The notes: generated from the letters alone by a model not told the origin. 64,000 nucleotides of DNA from Psococerastis gibbosa (GCA_963971405.1 OZ020488.1:3906001-3970000); one strand, 5' to 3'; positions 22,772 to 34,431 are shown, counted from the first letter of the stretch. Made by a program: numbers and translations.

Positions 22772-23429
22772 CTGCAACAATTATTTAGTTAAAATCGTAA
22801 ATACAATGCGGTTAAGAGTAGTGAATTTAAAACATTTTGAAAGCAAAGAAAGAGCTATTATAAAACTGCACGACAAAAACGTCACAGCAGAAAAATACGG
22901 TAAGTTAAATACTGTGCAAGTGCCATCAGCCATCAGCAGCCATCTAAAAATGATGTTTAATGCGACGCGACGCTTACTTTTTATAAGATTACTGTCGTTC
23001 GCGTAACTTTTACATAGTATGGTCAGGGGTGCTGCATTGTCTTGGCTCTTGAATTCTATAAGAGGCGAGTTCTTTGTTCAACCCTCTCGATCGCCGCTGG
23101 ACGGTTCTGACAGTCAACTCTTCTGCTTCTCTCCCAGAGCTTCAGAAGGGTTTTCGTCCCTCCTGCAGTTCAAATGGTCGACGCTGGCCTGCGCTTGCTT
23201 GGCTAGGATAGGGGTGGAGACTTCTGCACCGGTTATCGTCCAATAAGGGCGTATTTTGGACAACGTCAATCATATTCTTATATATCTATCTAATTCTTTA
23301 GGGCGCTGTCACTGGCTTGTTCCACCTCTGCACCTTTTTTTTAGGGCCGGATCCCTTAGAGGACAGGTAAGTTTGGGTCCTTTTGGGGCAGGGTGGAATG
23401 GGGAAAAGCGTAAATTAACCCTTGTATTC
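22772..23429. other. Intron, no gene recognised
   Basis: Short open plus-strand frames (22806-23006, 23019-23246) show no domain. No repeat copy was recognised here. Confidence 0.35.
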
Positions 23430-23610
23430 CCTAAATTCAGACTCATATCTGTACTTGGTTAATTCATGCTTTCGCCTATTTCATTGTGTCAATGTTAAAC
23501 TTGTCTCAGCTTGTCCATTATCGCTTGAAGCCGGTGTAGGTTAACACCGAGAACGTATACCAGTTTGTCAATGGCCAAAAATTCATACGGAAACAATACA
23601 AATAATCTCC
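23430..23610 (+). repeat. Dispersed repeat E, copy 2
   Basis: CTCAGCTTGTCCATTATCGC TTG and GTATACCAGTTTGTCAATGG CC match 53.14-53.30 kb in the same orientation. A GGCTCCGGCCGTGAAAGCCT piece of family B follows near 23.79 kb. Confidence 0.55.
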
Positions 23611-24242
23611 AAGATCCATGTGGTCGTTGGCATTGGACAAGGGACCTATGGGCCACTATAGGTAGGCCTGGGTCCATATAAAAGGTCCTTCAATTTACTA
23701 ATCACTATTTACTAATATTCCCTCAATTATTAATATTGAAGCTTTCGAAACTCGATATAAACGGCAAATTGTTCGGGGCTTAATAAGTGGGCTCCGGCCG
23801 TGAAAGCCTTCGTTATTATAATTTCGGGGCTTGGCTCCCTAAGGGCCATTTTACAGCATTCAGTTTGCCGCGCGGCTAAAACAAAACACAAATATAATAT
23901 AAGCTTGCGGTGTCCTTATTTACACAGGGTGAAGTGTCTTCTTACAAGAAACTAATACAATAATTTCGAACTGACTAACAGTGACTTATTAAGTAAACGC
24001 AGAACAACAAGTTTATATTTTCTTTTTGCCACTCAGCACACCGCATTCTATAAAAGGGCCCTAATGGGCATGCAACACGGGCATTTTCATAACTTGAAGT
24101 GACCCCAGAATACGTAAAACTATTATAAATTATAAGGACTCTCCCCTTCCAAATTGCTGAATAAAATAATATCCATGTAATAAATAAGTCATTTTTTAAA
24201 AATGACACCCAAGTAAACAAACTTCATTGAGTTGAAAACAAT

Positions 24243-24499
24243 TCATTGGAATGGAATTATCCATTCGCTGCTTCTGTTCGCAGGATGCGAATGTTGCCCG
24301 TTTATGAGAAGACTTCGGTCTTCTTGCAGTACCGCCGAAGCACTGCACTTCAATTTGGAAGCAGCATTGCACCGCCAGTACTCTCCAGGAGTCTTGGTGT
24401 TGGGTCGGATACCGTAGCGATATCCTTGGTGGACGATCATAGGTCTACCCTTGGCGCTGACCATAAGTTCGTATTGGCTAGGTAGTAGAAATATTGGAC
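24243..24499 (-). CDS. mod(mdg4): Alternative last exon, FLYWCH finger (array exon 20)
   Basis: Acceptor TGCAATTACAG ends at 24500. Lead PIFLLPSQYELMVSAKGRP, then HQGYRYGIRPNTK (about 23-35), W41-R-C43, C51 and H69-S-H71, with tail ANRSSEWIIPFQ. The ligand positions are identical to the exon at 22524, so they are close duplicates. A LINE fragment starts within about 10 nt upstream of the acceptor, so the branch point and pyrimidine tract may come from or border that insertion. Confidence 0.93.
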
Positions 24500-24507
24500 C
24501 TGTAATT

Positions 24508-24735
24508 GCAATGGAATATATAGATCAAATAAAGAGAAGAGGTGAAGAGAGCCTGCAACAGGTGGCTAAAGCATGTGGAACGAATGCCAGACAATACGGC
24601 AAAAAGAGCAGCCTCACACAAGGTGCCCCAGGGGAGAAGACGAGTGGGACGACCACGGATGCGATGGCTGGACGACGTCGAGGTGGATCTGGTGACTGGC
24701 GAAGGAGAGCGCAGGAGCGCGCAGACCAAGGACGC
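24508..24735 (+). pseudogene. LINE reverse-transcriptase tail
   Basis: IDQIKRRGEESLQQVAKACG in one frame; in the next, MKRACNRWLKHVERMPDN, RAASHKVPQGRRRVGRPRM and RWLDDVEVDLV. This is the W-(L/I)-(K/G)-H-V...M(P)..., GRR..GRPR..W tail of non-LTR elements. It is 5'-truncated and followed by the poly-G repeat at 24736. It is antisense to the exons. Confidence 0.7.
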
Positions 24736-24885
24736 GGATCCAGCCCTTTTTTTTGGGGGGGGGGGGCAGATTTGGTTCAAAATAGGAAAAACATATATAT
24801 ACTATAGTATCGATTGAATCCGAGCGTAATAAATTAACTTACAATATATTTACTATTTTTTTTTTTTTTTTTTTTTTGGCAGCTA
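24736..24885 (+). repeat. Poly-G headed repeat and poly-T tract
   Basis: GCGGATCCAGCCC, T and G runs and GCGTAATAAATTAACTTACA match 1264-1385. A T run of more than 20 follows at about 24858-24879. Confidence 0.5.
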
Positions 24886-25237
24886 CCCCGTGTATCCGTC
24901 CATGGCGCAGACTGACGCGATGTGGCAGAGCAATGTTTTAGGTGCTAAATAGAGTAACAGAAGCGAACGGGTTGCTATCCCAAACAAGGTTCTGATTTTG
25001 TAGAAAATGGATAATCCATACCCCAAAGCATTGCGTACCATTGTATACTGTATATTGTTTCAGTTTAATACTGTTAGTGTATCACTGTCACTCAGATGGT
25101 GAATATCTACCTTAAAGGTACCCTTTTTAAATTTTTAAAAACAATATTAATTATGTTCTCTTTCAACACCTCCTAAAATATATACGTAAACCTTGATAAT
25201 ACAAAACAATGTTGTCTTGTGAACTATCATTAATCCA

Positions 25238-25893
25238 TAAGGCGGCCCTTAGACGCTCAATATTATTGTGCAATGTTGGTTGCACAATGTTTTGACGGCG
25301 GCTCCTAGACGTTCAATATTATTGTACAATATTTTGGTTTGTGCAAAAAGTTGTATCATATGGAGGCAATATTGAAGGTTGTGCAATATATGGCACAACT
25401 GCGAGCCCAGACGTACAACCACATTGTGCAAACAGTCCCCGACAGAATTTCTTGAAGTCATGATGTTGAGTGAAAGTGGAAAGTGAATTGCGTTGCGTGA
25501 TAATTGCTGTGGCCGCAAGTGCAAAAAAAAAAAAAAAAAAAATAAAACGGGCTCGAAGAAAGGTAGGAAATGGGCTATATTGCGGTTTCTTGATAATATA
25601 TATAAATATATATAAACTCAACAAAAAATTGTTTTTCCGCTTTCTTTTCACCCATGATGAGGCGTAGTTGCGACGACATGTTGACAAGACCGCTACTCGA
25701 CACCAACTGACGGGATATTGCGCAATACTGCATACAGATGATGCCATATTTTCCAGGTTGTACAATATATTTTCAACTCTTCGTCAATCGCACAATATTT
25801 TGTGCAACTTTTCAATATCGTCTATACACGATCAATGTTATTGTACAACCTGGGATATTGCGCAATAATATTGACCGTCTAAGGGCCGCTTAA
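25238..25893. mobile_element. Foldback element (MITE) of about 650 bp
   Basis: The left end AAGGCGGCCCTTAGACGCTC AATATTATTG is inverted at the right end (CAATAATATTGACCGTCTAA GGGCCGC). TTGTGCAATAT-type words recur on both arms. Open frames inside (up to 148 codons, minus) show no transposase domain. Confidence 0.65.
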
Positions 25894-26454
25894 AAGTAGA
25901 TAAAGTCCTATTTCTAGAATTCGTTGTCTGCATCTTCCTTTTAGATTATTAATTTAGTTCATAGATTAACAATAGTCCATATATAAACAAATATAGCCCA
26001 TTGTGTATTATCAAGGTTTATATATTTCAGAAGGTGTTACTTTGCCAATATTGCCACTCTGGAACGAGAATTTAATACATTAGTTCTCACGCCAGGTTGT
26101 TTCAAAATTTGGACACTGACACGCCATGCCATGGCGCATTTAACCTTTTCAACAAATCTTATGTTGTAAGTCCTAATGTCAAAAATCACGAACGGTTAGT
26201 AAATTGATCAGCCAATAAATAATAATCAAACCATTACTTTACTATGCTAACTCGCTGACACACTTCTTTTGCTCCGATACATAAGAATTAAAAGAAATTA
26301 TAAGAAGACCACGTCTCACATAAACAATAAACACGATCCTAAACGTCCCAAACTAGGTTCGTAAATTGAATTCGTTATTGTGCAAAGTAGTTGCCCTTGA
26401 CATGTTCTTCTTATATTCACCTTAAGAAAAGCGGGAAAGTTCACAGCTCAGTAG

Positions 26455-26905
26455 CCCGATTATGGCGATTTGGTATTATTATAATACGGGGGTTTATTTT
26501 TGAATTCGGCAGTAGTAAGGTGTCACGTGACGGTGTTAAAATATGCGCCGGAAATTCAAAGTAATAAATTATTAGAATACAAGAGAATGGTTGCATTGTT
26601 TAATAATTGAAGGAAATACTAATAAATATTAAAATGCACAGGTAGAGTTTTGAAATTTAATACGAATTTTAATTAAATCTAATGGAGGAAAAATTGAAAA
26701 CTGACAAAAAATATTAATTTATCAATGAAGAACCAGTAGAATCCGGGCTGGTGAGCCGTGGTCGAATTCATGCGACTCCGGCCGTGAAAGCCTTTGCAGT
26801 TACATAAATGTATCAATTTGAATTTCCCGCGAATTTTGCACTCATTTGCTTAAAACTATTGAATATCCCCGGTATTATAATAATACCAAATCGCCATGAT
26901 CGAGC
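26455..26905 (+). repeat. Family A copy 2, with nested family B insertion
   Basis: It runs ATTATGGCGATTTGGTATTA to ATAATACCAAATCGCCATGA T, inverted ends that define family A as a foldback of about 370 bp. At about 26728-26803 it is interrupted by GAAGAACCAGTAGAATCCGG ... CCGTGAAAGCCTTTGCAG, a short family B copy. Confidence 0.6.
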
Positions 26906-27033
26906 AGCAGCAGCAGCAATAAATGAGGCGTCCTATCACCCAAACTAAAAAAAACACGAACAAATCATTGCAAAAGAACAACAAAGTTTGAGTTAAAAAG
27001 ACATGATTTTTTAATAACAATTTACCAAGCTTC

Positions 27034-27278
27034 TTAAAATTTTGACCTTTTGCAGTTTTGCGGAGGATGCGTGTGCTGTCCATTAATTATAAGACTGTCC
27101 CCTTGTAGTACCGCCAATGCATAGCACTTCCTCTTAGCCGAGTTGCACCTCCAGTACCTTCCAATTATTTTCGAATTTGGTCGAAGGCCATAGCGATATC
27201 CAAAACAGACGAGCATAGGTTTGCCCCTTAGGCTCTTTGTAAATTGATACTGGCCAGGTGGGACTTGTAATTCTGTAC
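27034..27278 (-). CDS. mod(mdg4): Alternative last exon, FLYWCH finger (array exon 19)
   Basis: Acceptor TTATTACACAG ends at 27279. Lead TELQVPPGQYQFTKSLRGKP, then CFGYRYGLRPNSK (about 24-36), W42-R-C44, C51 (one residue less than its sisters) and H68-T-H70. Tail PPQNCKRSKF. It groups with the exons at 22524 and 24243. Confidence 0.93.
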
Positions 27279-27639
27279 CTGTGTAATAAATATTCAGGTT
27301 AGATTGCACATCTTTCTCTCCCACTTGTGGAAAATATCAAACCTGTTGAATCTTGATGAACAGCGGTTATGTATATCCTATTACCATGTTTTTTTCCTAA
27401 GTCAAAACCGGTCGGTGTTAACTTTGTAGCCTATATTGATTACATTGTAAATTATATAAAATAATAACATCACAAGTTATTTTAACTTTTATTATTCCCA
27501 CGTTCAATCATTTTACAGTCTCCCGAACCACACACCCGGAAGTCACTGCCGTGGCGGCAGAAGCGAGTCTAGGCCCGCAGAACTCATCTCAGGCGCCAGG
27601 CTGAAATAGGTTGTAACTACTTGCCACTCGGATTCGGCA

Positions 27640-27845
27640 GACTTACTGCAGCCTGTGGGTTATTTCAGTTTCACATTACTGTATGTCCCTCTCGTTATAC
27701 CTTTCCTTAGCTGAGGTGGCTGTGTTAACCCCTGGACTAAGTCCTGTTTTTGCTTCGATATAGTCCGGGTGTCATTCGTCTCCGTAGCGCAGTCACTCAA
27801 AAGCCGTCACAGGCTGCGCAGCACCTATCACACATGCAAGTGCTC
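27640..27845. repeat. Dispersed repeat D, copy 2
   Basis: GTCCCTCTCGTTATACCTTT, CTAAGTCCTGTTTTTGCTTC and GTCCGGGTGTCATTCGTCTC align with 20.51-20.60 kb. Confidence 0.5.
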
Positions 27846-28088
27846 TGCAAATTCTGATAGGGTTTTGGCACTGTCTATCATGTTCATGGCCATTGATGCC
27901 ATCGGACATAGCAGCAACAGGATGCATAGTGCTCAGATTTTTCACTTTGACAAGTTGCTGAAAGTAAGAGATTCCAAAAAGGAGCACTGTGTTTCCACAA
28001 GCTATGCCGATGGCTGCTTGCTAAGTTTGAATGATCAGTTAATTACCCTTTTCATTAGTTACTAATACTCAGCGTCATTGACGATCTT

Positions 28089-28346
28089 AGAGCAAAAAGG
28101 CAACAATGGATAGGACATGTGCACCGGATGCCGGACTACAGACCCCCAAAGGCCGTGTGGGAAGCAATCCCCCTTGGAAGAAGACCAAGAGGAAGACATA
28201 GGCGGAGATGGGCGGACCAGTCCCAGGAGGACCTCCTTCGAGTTGGCGTCGAGGCAACAGATTGGACAGCGGCTGCTGAGGATCGACAAAGATGGAGGGA
28301 AATTGTCAGAGCGGCCAAAAGTCCCCCCTGGGCTGATCGCGCCTAA
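28089..28346 (+). pseudogene. LINE reverse-transcriptase tail, intact to its stop
   Basis: AKRQQWIGHVHRMPDYRPP, IPLGRRPRGRHRRRWADQ, LRVGVEATDWTAAAEDRQRW and IVRAAKSPPWADRA end at TAA 28344-28346. This is a well preserved C-terminus of a non-LTR element, truncated upstream. The 42.6-42.8 kb copy shares the AAKSPPG end. It is antisense to the exons. Confidence 0.78.
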
Positions 28347-28949
28347 TTAAGTAAGTATTAGTTACTAAAGAATAAAAATAAATCATTAAATAGACAAAAG
28401 AATGACAAATGTATTGCATTTAACCCCTCTACCTTCCTCGGATACTTCTCAGAGTATTCATGAAGTACAGAATATCATTATTATAAAAATAAAGCCCAGA
28501 AACATGGGTAAATTTACTTATATCACTACATTTTAAGTAAGCCCCAGCAACTCTAATAATGGAACTTTTCCTACTATCTATCTATCAGTATACATAATAT
28601 ACGCCATGACACCTACTAATTTCCCCATTGATAGGGTTCTCGGGGCTTACTTTACCTAACATATTTGTAACGAAATGGAATGCTGCAATATTTCAATCAC
28701 TTTAAAACCCCGAGCTACCTCTTTTCTATAGTAATACTAATAGTTCAGTTCGGAGTCCTGGTTCTAGAAATGTCGCCCCTGTTTTATAGGGGGTCCTATA
28801 GTATCAAAAAGTCCTGCATACAGATGTAGGAACCCAGATGAAGATACGTTGAACCTCTAATGGCGCCCCTTTTTAGAATTCGTGGTTAATTCCATGCCTT
28901 CATCCCCTGCGCCTTAAAGCAACGTTCAATGAAAGTGGTAGAAGTACTG
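28347..28949. other. Intron, nothing recognised
   Basis: No coding segment and no match to the other repeat families was seen here. Confidence 0.35.
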
Positions 28950-29849
28950 CCAAATATTTCAAAGGCTCCAATCGTCGTTCATATCAGGAACAACAAAATT
29001 CCCGCAGCTACATTTCTTTGTCCACTGGTATAACTCTAAGATTAGATTGACCGAATTCCGAAGGTGTCTATAGCAAATTTCAGCATTCAATCTTAAAGTG
29101 GGAGTTTGTGACTGCTCAGAACCTACTAATGATCGAAGCAGTAGCGCAGAAACTGCGGCTTTCATTACACAGAAGGATACCTGTGCTCTACAATCACCCA
29201 AGGGCTAATATCGACGCCCACAATGACTGCAGCTCATTCACGAAGCAACGTTCCATCTCCAGTGGCGCCATTGGTACTTGGAGCACGGTGCAACGTTCAA
29301 ATTCCGTACCTACAGCTCAAGCAAACTGTAACGTTCAATGCGCACGAGGATGTTTGTGCTGTCAAGCTTCTCATTAATCTAATGACTCTCAACACACACA
29401 ACTCAACACCTGATTCTTGAAGGTGAATTGCATCTTCAGTCCCCCCCCCCCCTTGTTTTTGGAGTACGGTCGAAGTCTATGCCCGAGATAAACTGTAGTG
29501 TTCAATACTGCGAAGGATGCCTGTCCAATAGGCAATAAACCAAAGTGTTTTTATTTCAACTCACAACCGCGTCAGCACGATACCAGATTCTCGAAGCAGT
29601 GTTCCATCTCCAGGGGCGCCTCAGGTTCTTTAATCACAGTCCTACGGTCGAATTCCGTACCGATGGCCATTGAATTTATATTCAATGTTATAGCTCAGGC
29701 AAACTATAATGTTGACCACTGCGGAAGATGGTTTTGCTGTTCCACACTTGAATTTTGAAGCAATGTAGCTTCTCTAGCTACCCTCCTGGTCTGATTTTTT
29801 AAGTAAGACCAAATTCCACACCTGCAGCTCAGGTAAACTTCAATAAAGT
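28950..29849 (-). pseudogene. Tandem graveyard of FLYWCH exon copies
   Basis: About five degenerate copies of the intact exon at 29850 lie head to tail. Landmarks recur in plus-strand order: GGATG/ACCTGTG (QHRHPP), TCGTTCATA or a remnant, GATTCTCGAAGCA (SRIRC), TTCCATCTCCAGTGGCGC (NWRCN), TCGAATTCCGTACC (YRYGIRP) and GCTCAGGCAAACT (VCLG). In the copy at about 29170-29340 the minus strand still reads PWVIVEHRYP and CLSCRYGI around stops. No copy keeps an open frame or a clear acceptor. Confidence 0.8.
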
Positions 29850-30100
29850 TCAATACTGTGGAGGATGTCTGTGTTGCCCGATAACCCAAAGAGTCTTGTC
29901 GTCGTTCATAATGGCGGCGGCTCGACACCTGATTCTCGAAGCAACGTTGCATCTCCAGTTACGCTCCTGGTTTTTCGAGTAAGGTCGAATTCCGTACCTG
30001 TAGCCCAGGCACACAATCACCGGGCGTCCTTTTCGGCTGGACCTGATTTCATACTGATCGGGTGAGAGGAGTAGCCGTGTACGAGTTAGCTGGTGCCCAT
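29850..30100 (-). CDS. mod(mdg4): Alternative last exon, FLYWCH finger (array exon 18)
   Basis: Acceptor AATAATTGCAG ends at 30101. Lead GHQLTRTRLLLSPDQYEIRS, then CLGYRYGIRPYSK (about 30-42), W48-R-C50, C58 and H76-R-H78, ending PPQY at the stop. It has a seven-residue longer lead than the exon at 24243. It is the only open copy of the tandem family that fills the 900 bp downstream. Confidence 0.92.
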
Positions 30101-30457
30101 CTGCAATTATTGCCACTAATTAGTAAAGCACGGCAATAAAAAAGGCATTATTGGCTTACCGATTCCATGTAGCTTACCAAGATCCATCGTGTGATTGGAG
30201 CGCTTGATTCAGGAAAATGTCTTCTATGCGATTAACACAAACAGCTCACTTACCTATTCTGCGTCCAGTCCCCAACTCCCCACGGTTGACTGAAGACTTC
30301 GTTAGGGACAACGAAAAACTCACGGTTCTATTATATTATTTCTTGTTTATTTATTTACATTTAATTTATAATTTAACATTGTAAGATAATAACATACCAT
30401 ACCAAGTGATGTGTCAGTATCCTTATACGTTATATATTTAAAATGACGGCAACAACA

Positions 30458-30708
30458 TCACCTGTGTTTGCCAATCGCATATTTCTGTTCTTCCGGCGGG
30501 GGGTGTGTATGAACACCACATGGATATATGGTCTTATCATCCCAACGGACAATTGTCGCATTGCAGCGAAGCCTCGAAGTGGCCGAACATCGCCAATAGC
30601 GTCCTTTATTTTTTTGATCCGATCGGAGACAGTATCTGTATCCTTGGAAGAGAATAACAGGACGTCCTATACGGCTGACAGAAAATCGGAACTGATCAGT
30701 GAAGACTC
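30458..30708 (-). CDS. mod(mdg4): Alternative last exon, FLYWCH finger (array exon 17)
   Basis: Acceptor TTAATTTTCAG ends at 30709. VFTDQFRFSVSRIGRPVI leads into FQGYRYCLRSDQK (about 20-32), W38-R-C40, C48 and H66-T-H68. The lead is the shortest in its subfamily. After PPPEEQ comes a basic tail (KYAIGKHR). TIYPCGVHTH carries an extra Cys before the His pair. The stop is TGA at 30460-30458. Confidence 0.92.
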
Positions 30709-31099
30709 CTGAAAATTAAAAAATAATAATAATTAGGTCAATAATACATACAACAAAGAGAAAAGAACCTAGGATAGGACCTTCAGAGCAGGGTGTCTGA
30801 ATTGATTATTACTACAGTGATGGTTTATATTATAAGCATTGCATTAAATAGTGATAAATTTAACAAAGAAGAAAGTTCAGTGGATGCTGGAACCATTTGG
30901 CATCACTATGAGAATTCTACATTCGGCTGGTGAGCGTTTGTATTGATAAGTAAGACCAAATTAAATAAAAGTAAGTCAAAGCAAGAGAATTAAAATAATT
31001 GAGTATTAAAAATGTAATGGGGTTATATCTAAAATACGTACATACACACCAATCGACTACAGGTATTTGGGTCAAGTCAAAAATTGGTGTGATCATTGG
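30709..31099. other. Intron, nothing recognised
   Basis: No domain or repeat copy was seen in this stretch. Confidence 0.35.
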
Positions 31100-31215
31100 G
31101 GGGGTAATGATTGATAGCAACACAGACCGGCCTTTGGACTCTCGAACTCCTGGAGTTCTGGTCCAGCCAGAACTATGGTCGAAATCAACTCTTAACTTGA
31201 CAGGACAGGCTAGAT
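31100..31215 (-). pseudogene. Isolated decayed unit of the 210-bp FLYWCH repeat
   Basis: GCAACACAGACCGGCCTTTG and CTCCTGGAGTTCTGGTCCAG CCAGAACTA match the spacer part of the tandem array at 31.6-32.8 kb, in the same orientation. It is separated from the array by about 370 bp of unrelated sequence. Confidence 0.65.
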
Positions 31216-31593
31216 TGACCTGAGAGAATTTTCATTTTCGCGCAATTTCATTGAGAATTCTGCAATGGTACCTTCAACCTCTCAGTACCTTAGCTACATT
31301 CCTATCAGTGAATCGCGCACAATGGGAGTGAGTGGTTATGATGTTTTAGCTTCTGTGTCAATTTGACTCTTCCTGTCAAATAATTATGCTGCCACACCAA
31401 TGTTTCCAAAGGTTTGCAACTTTTTATACCTTTTTCTATAATGTCGTACACAGGCACACTAAATTGGTATTCTTACGAAAATATGCAAGAATCGTCTGCA
31501 AGAAGGAATGGAGAGCGTGTTACAACTATTAATCACCAAATCATTAAACCAATCATTAAAAAGTTTATGGAAGCTTAAGAAGTCATATTACCC

Positions 31594-32763
31594 GTCCTGT
31601 CGAGTTAATGGTTGAATACATTTGACTCTGACTCCAGGACTTGTGGACCTGGACCAGTCAAAGCTACAGTGATAATTAAAAGTAACAGACGGCAGACAAT
31701 TACTGATCATGGAGTCCAGCCATTCAACAGCTATGGCCAAAATTGCGGGGACCATGGACGAGGATGTGTAATAATACATCGATCTTGATTGAAAGAAACC
31801 GAGAACAGACAGTCAATTCTCCTTGCAGGGCTTCTGGTCCCGTCAGAATTACGATGGGGATTAAAAGCGGACAATAATTGATTCTGACTCCTGAGGCTGG
31901 AGTCAAGCCATTCAACGACCATGGCGAAAATGGCACAGATGAGTGAGGAGGATGTGTATGCTTTCCACTGGTCTTCATTGAAATTAACACCGGCCGGATA
32001 GTTGAGTTTAGTTGACAGTGACTCTTGGAGTTCTGGTCCAGTCAGAACTACGGTAAGAATTAAAAATGACAGACGGCGGACAATTGCTTCTGACTCCTGA
32101 CGCTGGAGTCGGGCCATTTAACGGTTATGACGAAAATTGCGATGACCATTGAGGGGGATGTGTATGTCTTCCACTGGTAATAATTTTTCGATCTTGGTTG
32201 AAAGTAACACAGGCCGGACAGTTGACTCTGACTCTTGGAGTTCTGGTCCAGTCAGAACTACGTTGAGAATTAAAAATGACAGACGGCGGACAATTGCTTG
32301 TGACTCCTGACGCTGGAGTCAGGCCATTCAACGGCTATGACGAAAATTGCGACGACCATTGAGGGGGATGTGTATGTCTTCCAGGACTGGTAATAATTTT
32401 TCGATCTTGGTTGAAAGTAACACAGGCCGGACAGTTGACTCTGACTCTTGGAGTTCTGGTCCAGTCAGAACTACGGTGAGAATTAAAAATGACAGACGGC
32501 GGACAATTGCTTGTGACTCCTGACGCTGGAGTCAGGCCATTCAACGGCTATGACGAAAATTGCGACGACCATTGAGGGGGATGTGTATGTCTTCCAGGAC
32601 TGGTAATAATTTTTCGATCTTGGTTGAAAGTAACACAGGCCGGACAGTTGACTCTGACTCTTGGAGTTCTGGTCCAGTCAGAACTACGGTGAGAATTAAA
32701 AATGACAGACGGCGGACAACTATTGCTTCTGACTTCTGACGCTGGAGTCCGGCCATTTAACGG
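31594..32763 (-). repeat. Tandem array of the exon's 3' half, unit about 207-214 bp
   Basis: About six head-to-tail units follow the stop of the intact exon at 32764. Each holds the C-terminal half of the finger (CPACVTFNQDRKIITSG, RHTHPPQWSSQFSS and a stop) plus about 90 nt (LNGLTPASGVTSNCPPSV, SDWTRTPRVRV). The three units nearest the exon are nearly identical; the farther ones (before about 32120) carry gaps and frameshifts. GTTCTGGTCCAGTCAGAAC marks units near 32030, 32239, 32453 and 32667. None has an acceptor or the Trp half. Confidence 0.9.
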
Positions 32764-33020
32764 TTATGACGAAAATTGCGACGACCATTGAGGGGGATGT
32801 GTATGCCTTCCACTGGTAATAATACTTCGATCTTGGTTGAAAGTAACACAGGCCGGACATTTGACTCTGACGCCTGGGGCTCGCGACGATGTACATTGCC
32901 AGTATTTCCCTCTAGCTCTCTTGTTCGATGTAAGTCCGTATCGGTAGCCCCTGTACAGTATTATGGGAAATCCTCTAACACTAGTTGCAAGCTTGTAGTC
33001 GCCAGGAAGTACCATAGTAC
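32764..33020 (-). CDS. mod(mdg4): Alternative last exon, FLYWCH finger, parent of the tandem array (array exon 16)
   Basis: Acceptor CTAAATTTTCAG ends at 33021. TMVLPGDYKLATSVRGFP leads into YRGYRYGLTSNK (about 22-33), W40-Q-C42, C54 (Cys 57 also present) and H72-T-H74, tail PPQWSSQFSS. The Cys-Cys interval is eleven residues (TSSRAPGVRVK) against seven or so in sisters. This longer interval begins exactly where homology to the repeat units starts (RxPxVRVxCPACV), so unit exchange may have rewritten the exon's second half. Confidence 0.92.
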
Positions 33021-33814
33021 CTGAAAATTTAGAGTGCTGTGATTTTGTGAAAATTAACTATCAATCATGCCGCAGAAAGAAAATAATGACTACACAAAAG
33101 AACCGGAACAACGAGTGAGCCCGTACATGTTTTCCTATTTACCAATTTTCATCAAAACGTTAATCCGGCCCCCCTATTTCCATAATATATGTATAAGTTA
33201 ACAATACTTTACGTTAATGACGACAAGAAATGACGTAAAATATGTTAAAATGTGATTAAAATTATAAAGATAATATTTATTGTATTCACAACAACAAAAA
33301 ACCTGTGTACTAATGATCATGTGCAATAAGTTCAAACAAGCAACAACGTAGTATAGTCGAACAATCTTAGTACGGTACGATGTAGTGGCGTAACTTGTTT
33401 CTGGACCTTTAAGAAGATTCATAACTCAAGGTTCGCGTTCCCTTGGCAATTTTTGCTTCACTGTAATCCAGGTATCATTCGTCTCCGTAGCGTAGCCTCT
33501 CAGCAGCCAAAACATTGCCAACTCCTATTAGGCCTGCATATTCAGACAGGTGTATTATTGGCTGTTCCAGCCCCTCCGTCGGTGACAGAGGCTTGAACAA
33601 GCTCCAACGTTTTACTCCTGCAATCGGTTATTCCTCACTCAGGATTAGCACCGATACCTATCGCATGTTCCATTTCGGCGATTGGGGCTCCTCCCAGCCG
33701 TGGCAGTGACCATACGCAATTGGCTTCCAATGCATAGCAATTCCGCTATTCCCCCCAAAAAAAATCGAATCAGTCTTTTTAAGGGTTTGGATGTAATTTA
33801 CGTTACTAAAAACG
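33021..33814. other. Intron with partial repeat D
   Basis: CCAGGTATCATTCGTCTCCG TAGCGTAG and ATTGCCAACTCCTATTAGG (about 33.47-33.54 kb) match repeat D. No gene is seen. Confidence 0.45.
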
Positions 33815-34122
33815 CTATAGTAAATGTATTGAGGGCCCATCTATGTGCCCCCAATTCTTCTGATTCGGAATTACAGAAGAAGGGTGATTATGGACTCCTT
33901 TAAGAACCAAACTGCCATCTTCGTTAAGTCTCAGGGTAGCTCTACATTTGTACCTCTTCTGATTGCACTGCCAGTAGCGCCCCGGGTGGCCGTTGCCCAA
34001 CTTTGGATTGGCCCCGTACCTGGAATATCGGTATCCCTGGCATACGATTGGTCCGCAGACGGTACCTGGCCGACCGGGAGCGAATTCGTACCCGCCTAGC
34101 GGTACGTTAACATATTGCCAAT
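33815..34122 (-). CDS. mod(mdg4): Alternative last exon, FLYWCH finger, long form (array exon 15)
   Basis: Acceptor CTATGTTTCAG ends at 34123. Lead WQYVNVPLGGYEFAPGRPG, then CQGYRYSRYGANPKLGNG (about 27-44), W50-Q-C52, C59 and H77-N-H79, followed by a long 22-residue tail. The extended RYSRYG...GHPGRYW loop is nearly the same as in the exon at 55971 across the BED block, so those two are probably sisters. The exon at 34931 has a related loop (HLYGRSY). Confidence 0.93.
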
Positions 34123-34431
34123 CTGAAACATAGGGACGGCTGATTAAGCTGTAAGAATAATATTCGCGACCTCCACACACGTCCCCACCCAGTCCAAGAC
34201 GCCCTTGTTATCAATACCTTGAATTTTAAGGCTTGCGGATTACATAAAGTATATAACGGATAAGCAAATGGACGAAATTCCTTAATTATATTGTAGTAAT
34301 AACGTAATGAATCATTTTTACCGGTGCGCGATGAAAGCAGCAAAAAATTACAGTTCACTTGTTGTGTAGAGCTTAAAGGTTACTTTTCAGTCAAATTATT
34401 TTAAGAAGGTGATCTTTGTCGGTTTACAGTA

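Noticed and set aside
24246-24485. Plus-strand open frames opposite most FLYWCH and BED exons
   Set aside because: They mirror the minus-strand exons, have no domain of their own, and the acceptors and stops fit only the minus strand.
25319-25765. 148-codon minus-strand open frame
   Set aside because: It lies wholly inside a foldback element, is rich in Ile/Phe/Ser from AT-rich text, and shows no domain.
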